Origin: Agathobacter sp.
GTDB taxonomy: Bacteria > Bacillota > Clostridia > Lachnospirales > Lachnospiraceae
Assembly (NCBI GenBank): GCA_017409825.1
Contig: JAFQRZ010000003.1
Span: 62,001 to 126,000 of the forward strand
Reading direction: 5' to 3'
DNA: 64,000 nucleotides
Shown: positions 45,413 through 54,196 of the stretch, piece by piece
Position numbering within the stretch: the first letter of the stretch is position 1
Layout of the letters: every line of letters begins with the position of its first letter
The notes under the pieces: model-generated
The model's input: only the letters and a program-made list of their open reading frames with translations
Told to the model about the DNA's origin: nothing
Database searches by the model: none
Translations under genes and position numbers: made by a program

Positions 45413-46726
45413 ATGAATAAAATACCACAAATATCAATAATCGTTCCAATATATAATGTAGAGCTATATTTAGAAGAGTGTTTAAAGAGTGTATTGCGTC
45501 AATCATTTCAAAATTATGAGGTGATATGCATTGATGATGGTTCTACAGATGGATCTTATGAAGTGTTAAAAAAATATGCACATATAGATACAAGGATACG
45601 AGTTTTTCGGCAGGAAAATAGGGGGTTGAGTGCTACAAGAAATAGAGGAATTAGGTTGGCGTGTGGAGAATATATTTGTTTTTTAGATGGTGATGATATG
45701 TTAACTGCAGACGCATTGGAAACGATGTGGAATGCCGTTCAGCAAGGATGGCCAGAGGTACTTACTTATGAAACTTCTACACTTTTATACGAGAACGAAA
45801 ACTTAAAAAAATATTCAAATAAGGATGTTTATTATCGCATATCCAATGATTATACAGGAATAAAACAAGGAAGAATATTTTTGGTCGAGATGATGGAAAA
45901 TGATGATTTTGTGGAATCTGCTTGCCTTTTATTGATAAAAAGGGAGTGGTTAATGGATTCAAAACTCTTTTTTGTAGATGGAATGTTATTTGAAGATGCA
46001 GGTTTTTCTATCGAAGTATATTTTCAATGCCAAAGGATGAAGCATATTAAGTCGCACCTCTATATTTATCGCGTGCGAGATAGTTCAATTATGACACAAG
46101 AATTTACAAGTTTACATCAGGAATCTAGGATATGGCAATTTAGTGAATGTTTAAGAATGATATATACTTATGCTCAAAGTGAAAGAGAACGTAAAGCGAT
46201 AGCGAAGTATGCACAAAAGTGTATTGACAGTATATTTTTCATCGACAATCATTTATGCAAAGATGAAAAGAAAAAAATCCGAGAATTAAAAACACCATGT
46301 GATTTGCTCTTTAAAAGTATGAGGTTAGCAGGTGTTGAAACAGAATTTAATCAAGAGCTTGTTTTAAAAGGTATGCAGCAAGAAGTAAAAGATGTAGAAC
46401 AAATCATCATTTATGGTGCAGGTGTAATAGGTAATAAATTAAAAGTCTTTTTGGAGTACAGCCATTTGGAAAATCGGATATTAGGATTTGCGGTAACTCA
46501 TAAAATAGAGAGACAGTATATAGATAATTATGTAGTTCAATCTATTGCGGAGTACGAAGTAAAAGATGAAACTTTGGTAGTTATTGCGACAAAACCGGAG
46601 TATCATAGGGAAATGGCAGATGAAGCAATAAAAAATGGATTTAAAAAGATAATCGTAATAGGTTATGAGATTGAAGCGGCAATGGATAAAAAAATACTAG
46701 AGTGGGGCGAGGTGTATGAAGGCTAA
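45413..46726 (+). CDS. GT2 glycosyltransferase with C-terminal Rossmann-like module
   Basis: The 437-residue protein has a GT-A domain typical of family 2: PQISIIVPIYNVELYLEECL (about 5-24), VICIDDGSTDGSYEVL, NRGLSATRNRGIRLA, and CFLDGDDMLT with the DxD motif (about 91-93). From about residue 330 it carries the same GxG module found at the N-terminus of its neighbours (IIIYGAGVIGNKLKVFLEYS). GGAGGAAA precedes the ATG. It overlaps the next gene by 11 bases. The acceptor is unknown. Confidence 0.83.
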   Translation: MNKIPQISIIVPIYNVELYLEECLKSVLRQSFQNYEVICIDDGSTDGSYEVLKKYAHIDTRIRVFRQENRGLSATRNRGIRLACGEYICFLDGDDMLTADALETMWNAVQQGWPEVLTYETSTLLYENENLKKYSNKDVYYRISNDYTGIKQGRIFLVEMMENDDFVESACLLLIKREWLMDSKLFFVDGMLFEDAGFSIEVYFQCQRMKHIKSHLYIYRVRDSSIMTQEFTSLHQESRIWQFSECLRMIYTYAQSERERKAIAKYAQKCIDSIFFIDNHLCKDEKKKIRELKTPCDLLFKSMRLAGVETEFNQELVLKGMQQEVKDVEQIIIYGAGVIGNKLKVFLEYSHLENRILGFAVTHKIERQYIDNYVVQSIAEYEVKDETLVVIATKPEYHREMADEAIKNGFKKIIVIGYEIEAAMDKKILEWGEVYEG

Positions 46727-47921
46727 GAAAAAAGTAATTTTATATGGTGCGGGGGATTATGCAAAAAGTTTTTTGGATAAATATATAAATTATTTAATAG
46801 AATATTTTGAAATAATCGCTATAGTAGATAGAAATTATGAACATTGTGAATCACTAGGTGGATATATTGTAGAGCACCCTGATGTGATTAGGTCGAAAAT
46901 GTTTGACAATGTTTGTATTTTAAGTATGTATTGCATAGACGAAATAAGAGAAAAATTAATCACAGAATATGATGTAGAAGAGGACAGAGTTGAGTTAACC
47001 GATTTTCTGTTGGCTCCAGTTGTTGAGAAAAGATTCGGCATTAGGAAGAAGGGGGTAAACTGGAACGATAAACAAATTCTATGGGATTATATGATTCCAA
47101 ATAATAAGTATCCGAAGGGTAACGTTTTACTATGGGAATCTTATAATATGTTAAAGGAAAAATACGGAGATTATTTAAAAGAGAAGGCTGATGAGGTATT
47201 TGAAGACGAGAGTAAAGGGATTCACAATAAGACAATATGGATTTGCTGGTTGCAAGGAATGGAGAAAGCACCAGATATTGTTAGGGCATGTTATAATTCT
47301 GTTAAGAAGCAGATGTATGATTATGACATTAAATTAGTTACGGAAAAGAATCTTTGTGATTATATTAGTGTTCCAGATGTAATAGAAGAAAAATATAAAA
47401 AGGGCTTGATAGGAAAAGCTCATTATTCGGATTATATTAGATGTGAATTGTTGATAAAATATGGTGGAATATGGATAGATGCTACCGTTCTTTTAACTCA
47501 AAGAATTCCAGATGTGATTTTGAATAGTAAAATATTTATGTTCGATTTAAGTAATGTTAGGGAGTTAAGTCGGAATCAGTCATCTAACTGGTTTATTGTA
47601 TCAGTTCCTCAAAATAAGATATTAGTTTTGGTTAGAGATTTGCTAATAAAGTATTGGGAAGAAAATGACGAAGCAATAAATTATTTTATTATGCATATTT
47701 TTATGAGAATGGTGTTTGAACATAGTAGAGATAGATGGAATAGTATGAAGCATATGGCAGTAAATGCATATTATATGTGTAATTTACTTAATGCATCATT
47801 TGATGCAAAGGAATATGAGTATATTAAGAATATTTCATTTATTCATAAATTGACATATAAAAAGAAAATAGATTATGAAAAAGAAAATTTTTATAATCAT
47901 ATATTAGGGGAGTGGTTATAG
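46716..47921 (+). CDS. Capsular polysaccharide-type glycosyltransferase (GT32-like) with N-terminal Rossmann-like module
   Basis: The 401-residue protein has an N-terminal module (KKVILYGAGDYAKSFLDKYI, about 4-23). The GT part contains TIWICWLQGMEKAPDIVRAC (about 172-191), AHYSDYIRCELLIKYGGIWI (about 229-248) and a D-A-T that follows. The SDYIR..LL..YGG.W.D signature with its acidic pair is that of GT32/OCH1-like and capsular transferases. It is the last gene of the cluster before a strong bidirectional terminator. The coding region is AT-rich, with many ATA and AGA codons. Confidence 0.78.
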   Translation: MKAKKKVILYGAGDYAKSFLDKYINYLIEYFEIIAIVDRNYEHCESLGGYIVEHPDVIRSKMFDNVCILSMYCIDEIREKLITEYDVEEDRVELTDFLLAPVVEKRFGIRKKGVNWNDKQILWDYMIPNNKYPKGNVLLWESYNMLKEKYGDYLKEKADEVFEDESKGIHNKTIWICWLQGMEKAPDIVRACYNSVKKQMYDYDIKLVTEKNLCDYISVPDVIEEKYKKGLIGKAHYSDYIRCELLIKYGGIWIDATVLLTQRIPDVILNSKIFMFDLSNVRELSRNQSSNWFIVSVPQNKILVLVRDLLIKYWEENDEAINYFIMHIFMRMVFEHSRDRWNSMKHMAVNAYYMCNLLNASFDAKEYEYIKNISFIHKLTYKKKIDYEKENFYNHILGEWL

Positions 47922-47930
47922 AACAAAAAT

Positions 47931-47968
47931 AGTCGCTTGGACCATTAAGGTCCAAGCGACTGTTTTTT
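47931..47968. terminator. Strong bidirectional terminator
   Basis: A 13-bp perfect stem (47931-47943 with 47949-47961) with loop ATTAA. T-runs lie on both strands: GTTTTTT on plus and ATTTTTG on minus. It ends the glycan operon and the minus-strand gene at 47980. Confidence 0.94.
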
Positions 47969-47979
47969 AATAGCGTTAA

Positions 47980-49089
47980 TTAATTAAGATCAAAAGTAAT
48001 TTTTAATACGAAAGTTGTTCTAGCAGTATCATTAAAGATTACTTGAACATATCTTACAGCGCCATCTTCTGCACCACCAAAGAGAGTACTCATTGGAAGA
48101 GTAAGTTTGCCATTAGCAGTATCTACAGTACATTTTGTTAAGTGATTAGTAGTTGCAAAGCTTGTTTGTGATGAACCAGTTTTAATTGATGTAATACCAG
48201 TTGCAGCTGTAGAATCTAAACCTAACTCAAAGTCTACTACAAGGTCTGTTTTGTCAGAGGTGTATTCGAGTGTTGAGATGAGTGGAGTTGCAGAAGGTTC
48301 AGCTTCTTCAACTTCAGCACCTTCCATTTCTACTGTCCAAACAACACTAATAGTTGGGTTGCCAGTGTTGTCGTAATCAGACCAATCTGCATTTGAGTTA
48401 CATGCACCAGTAACACAGAATGAGTATGTTGCAGGCGTTGCTTCAACATCTTCATCAATTACATAATCATATGTTTCTGTAGTTGCGTTATAAACTACCT
48501 TATAAGCACTGAATGAAGCTAATTCAGCTTCTACGTTTCCAGTATACTTATTATCACTCTTTGTAGCGATTGCTGATTCAGTAGCGATTTCGTCATCTTC
48601 AACAGTTGCTACAGCAAGGTAGATTTCAAGAGCATCATCTGTTGCAGCCCAGTTAGCATCTTCAGAAAGAGCGATAGATGCGTTTGTAGCAGGAACAGTT
48701 ACGGTTGCGTTTAATGTGATATTTACATCTACAGAACTCTTGTTAGTAACTGTTAAAGCCTGGCTCTTTACGTCGTATGTGTCTTCTGTTACTTTGAAGT
48801 ACATGCTTCCATATGTAGCGAACTCAACAGAACCATCTGTAGAGTATGCGTTACCAGATGTAATTTCGATTAATCCTTCTGGGTCTAAGATAAAGTCAAA
48901 GACTTTGTCTGTAGCAGAAACAGTTGGAGCTACTACGTTGAATACTTCTGTGTTAACAGAACCTTCGAAATCTGCTTCACCGCCAAGTGTTCCTTCTTTT
49001 GATGTTTCAGCACCGAAAAATACAGTAGTAGATCCCAGTACTAATGTTGCTGCCATTACGCAAGCAATAAGTTTTTTGAATTGTTTCAT
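47980..49089 (-). CDS. Secreted beta-rich surface protein of unknown family
   Basis: The 369-residue protein has a clear signal peptide (MKQFKKLIACVMAATLVLGS, cleavage near FGA at about 25-28). The mature chain is acidic, rich in Thr, Ser, Ala and Val, with strand-like segments and only two Cys residues (FCVTGAC, about 218-224), which could form a disulfide. I see no LPxTG, SLH or membrane anchor. It lies 45 bases downstream of the membrane-anchored small protein at 49135, so the two are probably co-transcribed. Strong GGAGG before the start suggests good expression. Role unknown; a secreted matrix or pilus-like subunit is possible but unproven. Confidence 0.7.
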   Translation of the reverse strand: MKQFKKLIACVMAATLVLGSTTVFFGAETSKEGTLGGEADFEGSVNTEVFNVVAPTVSATDKVFDFILDPEGLIEITSGNAYSTDGSVEFATYGSMYFKVTEDTYDVKSQALTVTNKSSVDVNITLNATVTVPATNASIALSEDANWAATDDALEIYLAVATVEDDEIATESAIATKSDNKYTGNVEAELASFSAYKVVYNATTETYDYVIDEDVEATPATYSFCVTGACNSNADWSDYDNTGNPTISVVWTVEMEGAEVEEAEPSATPLISTLEYTSDKTDLVVDFELGLDSTAATGITSIKTGSSQTSFATTNHLTKCTVDTANGKLTLPMSTLFGGAEDGAVRYVQVIFNDTARTTFVLKITFDLN

Positions 49090-49134
49090 AATACTTTTCC
49101 TCCTTGAAAATATATTAATTATATACGCATTGAG

Positions 49135-49662
49135 CTAGTTTTGTACGATAATTGTGAGAGTAAAGCTTACTGTGCTTAGTGTATTTTGATCTTCATCCAC
49201 CAAATGATATTCAATTATGCAATCATAGGTGCCTGCTTCCAAGTCTTTATCCAGAGTAATGGCCTCTAGATGACTGCCGATTGGTAATACAGGGGATGCA
49301 TAGATGCGTTCTTTGGTGTCAGAAAGTAAAATGTCAAAATACACATCGTGGGTGTTAGCCACTACGTTTTCCACGTAAGCATTTTTAGAAGCGGATTTAC
49401 CGTCTGCAAATACCCAGTTGGAAGACATTTTAGTCTCGTAAGAACCTACTGGAACAAAATCATCTTCTGCCATATCTTTGAGAACCTCTTCCAGGTTATC
49501 TTTGGTGATGACAACGTTTCTTTTGTCTTCAGGTTCATTCTCTTGACCTAAAAATACTACTGCACCTACCAATACTACTGCACAGCAGATACCGACTAAT
49601 GGTATGATTCCTCCTCCTTTCTTTTTTGTAGCGTTGCCGCTTCGAATTGATTTACCACTCAC
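49135..49662 (-). CDS. Membrane-anchored protein with domain shared by the O-antigen-ligase-like protein
   Basis: The 175-residue protein has a basic N-terminus (residues 1-15), one membrane segment (about 17-37), a charged linker and an extracellular domain (about 75-175). That domain contains SNWVFADGKSASKNAYVEN, VLPIGSHLEAITLDKDLEAG and a YHLVDED element. It aligns by eye along its length with the last about 100 residues of the protein encoded at 35394-37688. The start is GTG at 49662, with CGGAGG 9 bases upstream. It precedes the secreted protein gene on the same strand. Function unknown. Confidence 0.68.
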   Translation of the reverse strand: MSGKSIRSGNATKKKGGGIIPLVGICCAVVLVGAVVFLGQENEPEDKRNVVITKDNLEEVLKDMAEDDFVPVGSYETKMSSNWVFADGKSASKNAYVENVVANTHDVYFDILLSDTKERIYASPVLPIGSHLEAITLDKDLEAGTYDCIIEYHLVDEDQNTLSTVSFTLTIIVQN

Positions 49663-49728
49663 TTATCAATACCTCCGATCTCAATGTAAATAGTGAAAGG
49701 CACTCATAGTGTCTCCCTATCACTATTG

Positions 49729-49756
49729 TTATCGGTTTCATTTTAACATAAGTTTA
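49729..49756 (-). promoter_or_regulatory. Candidate sigma-D promoter for the 49135/47980 pair
   Basis: On the minus strand TAAA (49756-49753) is followed after 17 bases by CCGATAA (49735-49729). This is one base longer than at the flagellin promoters but otherwise similar. Unconfirmed. Confidence 0.4.
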
Positions 49757-49828
49757 GTCCTTCTTCCATATTTTATAATTTTTTTTTTCAGAAGAATTGT
49801 CTTTGTAGAACCATAAGTCAATTTAAGG

Positions 49829-49871
49829 TTAGTCATTCATACTTGACTAAATCATGGGCGAGTATTATAGT
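49829..49871 (+). promoter_or_regulatory. Sigma-A promoter with operator-like inverted repeat upstream of the AAA ATPase operon
   Basis: TTGACT (49843-49848), 17 bases, TATAGT (49866-49871). An inverted repeat TTAGTCA/TGACTAA (49829-49835 and 49844-49850) overlaps the -35, so repression by an unknown dimeric regulator is likely. Confidence 0.6.
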
Positions 49872-49897
49872 GTAAATGCAGAAATGGAGGTAGTACA

Positions 49898-51301
49898 ATG
49901 TTCATAGGTAGAACAAAGGAACTAAATGCATTAGAAAAACTATACAAATCAGATAAGTTTGAATTTGCGGTAATATACGGCCGCCGCCGTGTTGGAAAAA
50001 CTACACTTATTAATCAATTTCTTAGTGACAAGAAGTCAATTTACTATATGGGTATAGAGAGTAATGAGAAACAGAATCTGGAAAACCTTAGTAAAAGTAT
50101 TATTGAATTCAGTAGTGGTATTCTTGTCGAAAATTCTTTTGCATCGTTTCAAGCTGCTTTCGAATATGTTTTTCAGATGGCTGAGAAGGAACGTATTGTT
50201 CTTACGATTGATGAATATCCATATGTAGCACACGCATCAAAGAGTTTGGCATCTACATTACAGTTTTTGATAGATAAGTATAAAGATAAATCCAAGTTGA
50301 TGCTTATACTATGTGGATCTTCCATGTCTTACATGGAAGAGCATGTACTTGCATATAAAGCTCCGCTTTATGGAAGAAGAACAGCACAGATGAAAATTTT
50401 ACCTTTTGATTTTGAAGAGAGCTGTTGCTACTCTCATAATCTGTCGGATGAAGATAAAGCACTAATATATGGTATTGTAGGTGGAACTCCACAATACCTG
50501 CTTCAAATGAGTGATAAACTAAGTGTGGAAGAGAACATTAAAAACACGTATTTAAATCCGATGTCATTCTTATATGAGGAGCCAAGTAATCTTTTGAAAC
50601 AGGAGGTCCGGGAGCCTGCAATCTATACTGCAATTATTACAGCAATTGCCACGGGCTATACACGTATGTCGGAGATTTCTTCCAAAGTAGGGGAGGATAC
50701 TAATGTATGTTCTAATTATATCAAGAATTTGATGAATCTTGGTATTGTTAAGAAAGAAACGCCATATGGAGAAAAGGTATCTAAGAGGTCGATTTATTCT
50801 ATTGAAGATAATATGTTTTATTTTTGGTATCGATTCGTATTAGAAAATAATTCTATTATCGCACAAGGTGCAACGGATTTAGTGTATAAACGAATTGAGC
50901 CTCAATTATCAGATTATATGGGAAGAGTATTTGAGGAAATTTGTATGCAGTATCTGTGGAAACAGCTTCTTACAGGTAAGGCTCCAATTAAATTTGTTTC
51001 TTTAGGCAGATGGTGGGGGACAGACCCAAGACAGAAAAGTCAAGCAGAAATAGATATTATGGGGGAACAGGATAGTGACTCTGCATTGTTTGCAGAATGC
51101 AAGTGGCGAATTGAAAAAATCGATTTAGATATTCTTGAAACATTGATTAATCGTAGCAAATTGTTTCACTACACAAAAGTACATTATTATTTATTTTCAA
51201 AATCTGGATTTACAAAGGCTTGCATCAAGCGTGCAGAAGAGATGGAGAACGTAACCTTGGTTTGCTATACGGATATTATTAGAGAGGTACAAAAATGCTA
51301 G
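49898..51301 (+). CDS. AAA ATPase with C-terminal DUF234/PD-(D/E)XK-like domain
   Basis: The 467-residue protein has a Walker A motif in YGRRRVGKTTLINQF (about 28-42), a Walker B with IVLTIDEYPY (about 108-117) and a sensor-like LILCGSSMSYME. These define the archaeal-type (MNS/STAND-like) ATPase family. A winged helix follows (about 240-290). The C-terminal part has YMGRVFEEICMQYLW, AEIDIMG and a downstream CKWR element, consistent with a PD-(D/E)XK-type fold in DUF234. The cellular role of this family is not established. The stop overlaps the next start by 7 bases. AT content is high. Confidence 0.75.
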   Translation: MFIGRTKELNALEKLYKSDKFEFAVIYGRRRVGKTTLINQFLSDKKSIYYMGIESNEKQNLENLSKSIIEFSSGILVENSFASFQAAFEYVFQMAEKERIVLTIDEYPYVAHASKSLASTLQFLIDKYKDKSKLMLILCGSSMSYMEEHVLAYKAPLYGRRTAQMKILPFDFEESCCYSHNLSDEDKALIYGIVGGTPQYLLQMSDKLSVEENIKNTYLNPMSFLYEEPSNLLKQEVREPAIYTAIITAIATGYTRMSEISSKVGEDTNVCSNYIKNLMNLGIVKKETPYGEKVSKRSIYSIEDNMFYFWYRFVLENNSIIAQGATDLVYKRIEPQLSDYMGRVFEEICMQYLWKQLLTGKAPIKFVSLGRWWGTDPRQKSQAEIDIMGEQDSDSALFAECKWRIEKIDLDILETLINRSKLFHYTKVHYYLFSKSGFTKACIKRAEEMENVTLVCYTDIIREVQKC

Positions 51302-52089
51302 AATACAAAGAAATCCAGAACCGCTTCACCGTGGTGTTTGGACCAGAACAAGAAGATAATACCTATTATATGGAGCAAATGTTTCAAAAATGTAGACAAG
51401 AAGTAGACAGGCTGGTACGCTATGTACCACATGGAGTTCTTTTGTTGGAACAATTAACGGGTAGAGAATACCTTGAGGAAGTGGCATATCAATATAAGAT
51501 AGAAGATACAGAGATTATTCAGGAATTAGCAGAACATTTTGAATTGCCATTGGATTTGCAACTTTTGGATATGACGTATGAACAAAATAAGTTTGTAGCA
51601 ATCCTTGGAGGGATAATCTCAGAACCTAAGGTGTTGCTATTGGACAGACCATTTGAATATTTTACACAAGAAGAGTCGTTGAAATTGTTGGAAATATTGA
51701 AATGGATTTATGGCAAGGGTGTTGCGATTGTGATTGCGACCGAGCACTATGAAGATGTGCATGATAATGCGACTTTTTATGTGTATTTGCGTGATGGAGA
51801 GATGATAGAGCAGGCAGAAGAGGATAAAGGTGCAAATTTTGTAAAGAAGTTAGTAATTAAAAAAGGCGATTTTGCAGAAGTGTCAAGGTATTTAGGGAAG
51901 CCTGTAGCACAAGGTGTTGAAGGTGTTACATATTATACAGATTTGGATTGGGTAAAGGTTGCGCTTATTTTGCGAGAGGGCAAGGTTGCAGATCGGGATG
52001 TTAATATTTTAATGGCGACGAAAGAAGAGCTATTGAATATGAAATATCCAGCCGAAATAAAAGAGGAAGAAGTAGATGATACGAAATAA
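51295..52089 (+). CDS. Degenerate ABC-type ATPase subunit lacking Walker A
   Basis: The 264-residue protein has an ABC ATPase second half: a signature-like region (LDMTYEQNKFVAILGG, about 97-112), Walker B in PKVLLLDRPFEYF (about 117-129) and an H-loop in IVIATEHYED (about 145-154). The N-terminal strand reaches only FGPEQEDNTYY (about 15-25) where a Walker A (GxxGxGKS) is expected, so nucleotide hydrolysis is doubtful. The Walker B Glu is replaced (DRP). The permease gene overlaps by 14 bases, and the pair forms an ABC-2-type unit. It may pair with another ATPase or act as a structural subunit. Confidence 0.6.
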   Translation: MLEYKEIQNRFTVVFGPEQEDNTYYMEQMFQKCRQEVDRLVRYVPHGVLLLEQLTGREYLEEVAYQYKIEDTEIIQELAEHFELPLDLQLLDMTYEQNKFVAILGGIISEPKVLLLDRPFEYFTQEESLKLLEILKWIYGKGVAIVIATEHYEDVHDNATFYVYLRDGEMIEQAEEDKGANFVKKLVIKKGDFAEVSRYLGKPVAQGVEGVTYYTDLDWVKVALILREGKVADRDVNILMATKEELLNMKYPAEIKEEEVDDTK

Positions 52090-52936
52090 TATAAGAGCAG
52101 AAGGAAGAGTAATTGTAAAAACGTGGATTTCACTTTCTATTATGTTAGCGGTAAGTTGTGCGTGTGCAATATTGTTGAGTGGACGATTGGGTGTAATGGT
52201 TGAGAAATTATCGCAGAGCCCAGTAGAAGTATTGGCATTACTTGGAATTTATAATATAGAACAAAAGCATATTAGTTTAATGATTTTTTATATGGTAGCA
52301 ATCCTTCTAAATATTGTTGCGATATCAAAAGCTGCTGGAGCAGCAGTTGAGGCGGTAAAGGAAGATGAGGAAAATGGTTCTATTCGTTTTTTCATGCATC
52401 AGACATATAGTTGTGACCAGATTTGGATTGGAAAAATGGGGGTTGCGATTGGTTCTGCGTTGATGCAATGGGTACTTTATGTAATTTCTATGATTTTAAT
52501 GGTTGGTTTGATTTGCTATCGTTATGATTTATTATTTGCGGTCGAGGTACAAAATGTCGTTATGATTGGGATTCGAGGTGGACTGTTTGTTGTATTAGCA
52601 GTTGGAATTTGCCTGTTGTATTCTTTGAAAGAAGATTTGGAAATGACATATGAATACTTCGTTTCAAGTGTATTCTGGGGCTGTTTTTTAGTTGGGAATT
52701 TGTACAAGGTTTTTGCAATGCTTTCCTGCTATACTGCAAGTGCAAGAATGGAAATGCAGCTACGAAAGTTGGAAGGAATTTTTGAGAATTTGAGAATTTT
52801 GTTTCCATTCACAGTGTTAAATGTTTTTCATGAAGGGAAGATGCCATTGCCTAATTTTACATATATTATATATGCGTTAATTACGGTTGTAATATTGTTG
52901 GTATACGGCTATGCATATCGAAGGGATAGAAAATGA
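52076..52936 (+). CDS. ABC-2-type membrane permease subunit
   Basis: The 286-residue protein has six predicted membrane segments (about 17-35, 68-88, 118-145, 159-182, 198-220, 258-278). A cytoplasmic loop (VKEDEENGSIRFFMHQTYS, about 94-112) has the E-x-G-T-R/L-like coupling signature of ABC-2 permeases. It overlaps the degenerate ATPase gene and, by 4 bases, the chromate-family transporter gene, so the genes are translationally coupled. Substrate unknown. Confidence 0.68.
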   Translation: MIRNNIRAEGRVIVKTWISLSIMLAVSCACAILLSGRLGVMVEKLSQSPVEVLALLGIYNIEQKHISLMIFYMVAILLNIVAISKAAGAAVEAVKEDEENGSIRFFMHQTYSCDQIWIGKMGVAIGSALMQWVLYVISMILMVGLICYRYDLLFAVEVQNVVMIGIRGGLFVVLAVGICLLYSLKEDLEMTYEYFVSSVFWGCFLVGNLYKVFAMLSCYTASARMEMQLRKLEGIFENLRILFPFTVLNVFHEGKMPLPNFTYIIYALITVVILLVYGYAYRRDRK

Positions 52937-54192
52937 AGGGTGTAAGTTTGTTTTGGAATATGTTGAAAATAGGCTGCATTGGTTTCGGTGGAGGAAGTGC
53001 ATTGATTCCCGTTATGCATAAAGTTTTTGTGGTAGAACAAGAGGCGGTTGGAGAAACAGAGTTTGAAGAAGCTGTTGTTGTTGCTAGTATTACACCTGGA
53101 GCTTTGACAATTAAGCTTGCAGGAGAAATCGGTCGACAGATTGCAGGTTGGAAAGGGATGCTGCTTAGTGCATCTGCGATGGCATTGCCAGGCGTTTTTT
53201 TGATGATTGTTTTATTGTCACTTACGACGAATTTAAGTCCAGCATTAGTGGGACAGATGGAGTTTCTGTCTATTGGAGTGATGGCTTATATTATTTGCAT
53301 GTTGACAGATTATGTGTTGAAAACCGTTGTGATGAGACCAAAGGGAATGCAAGGACATCTGTCTATTGGTATAATTATTTTGGTGTTTCTGCTTTCTTGT
53401 GGCAATAATATATGTCGATTGATGAGTGTGCAGGTAGTGGATGTGTTCCATTTAAGTAATTTAGAAATATTCCTTTTGACGTTTGTATTAATTTTCATAA
53501 AATGTTGTTTTTCGAAATCGAGGATGAGTCTTTCACATAATGCAGAGTTAAAATGGTCTGATACGATGAAGGAAGTGCTTGTTGCGTTGCTTGTTGTTTT
53601 ATTGGCGTTGCTTCCATCATTGTTTGTGACAAAGGAGGCTTTGCTGTATGCAGGAAATGGGATACTGTCTTCACTGATTTCTTTTGGTGGAGGTGATGCA
53701 TATCTTACAGTTGCAGATGGTTTGTTTGTCGGTACAGGATTGGTTGCAGAGGATATGTTTTACGGAGCAATTATTCCATTGGCAAATTTGCTTCCGGGCT
53801 CTATTTTATGTAAAGTTTTAAGTGGAATCGGATATGTCATGGGGGGATATGCGGTTGCACTTTTAGGATTTGCGTGCAGCTTTACTACATCTTGTGGAAT
53901 TGTTTCTGTAGTAGGAAGTTTGTATCGGGGTATGGGTGAGCTACCTGTTTTTCAGATTGTAAAGCAATGGATTCGTCCAGTTGTGTCAGGCCTTATGCTG
54001 AATGTCATATTGTCATTGGTTTGTCAGACGCATGAAATAGGAGAGCCCGTCTCTTTTCATGGGATGTATGTAGGGATTATGGGGTTGATTTATCTAGTAA
54101 ATTTATTTTTACATTATAAAAAGGTAAGTAACATAAAAATGGTAATCATATCAGTTGCAATGGCACTCATACTCTGTAATATGGTAGGATAG
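52933..54192 (+). CDS. chrA: Chromate transporter (CHR) family protein, two-domain form
   Basis: The 419-residue membrane protein has two homologous CHR halves. The first contains GCIGFGGGSALIPVMHKVFV (about 14-33), then ASITPGALTIKLAGEIG (about 51-67). The second contains ISFGGGDAYLTVADGLFVG (about 251-269), then IIPLANLLPGSILCKVLSGI. About ten membrane helices. CHR proteins move oxyanions, with chromate efflux the best known, and sulfate as chemical relative. Here it sits 4 bases before cysQ and in the same region as cysD-cysNC, so sulfate handling is a fair guess, stated as inference. Overlaps the permease gene. Confidence 0.85.
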   Translation: MKGVSLFWNMLKIGCIGFGGGSALIPVMHKVFVVEQEAVGETEFEEAVVVASITPGALTIKLAGEIGRQIAGWKGMLLSASAMALPGVFLMIVLLSLTTNLSPALVGQMEFLSIGVMAYIICMLTDYVLKTVVMRPKGMQGHLSIGIIILVFLLSCGNNICRLMSVQVVDVFHLSNLEIFLLTFVLIFIKCCFSKSRMSLSHNAELKWSDTMKEVLVALLVVLLALLPSLFVTKEALLYAGNGILSSLISFGGGDAYLTVADGLFVGTGLVAEDMFYGAIIPLANLLPGSILCKVLSGIGYVMGGYAVALLGFACSFTTSCGIVSVVGSLYRGMGELPVFQIVKQWIRPVVSGLMLNVILSLVCQTHEIGEPVSFHGMYVGIMGLIYLVNLFLHYKKVSNIKMVIISVAMALILCNMVG

Positions 54193-54196
54193 ATAT

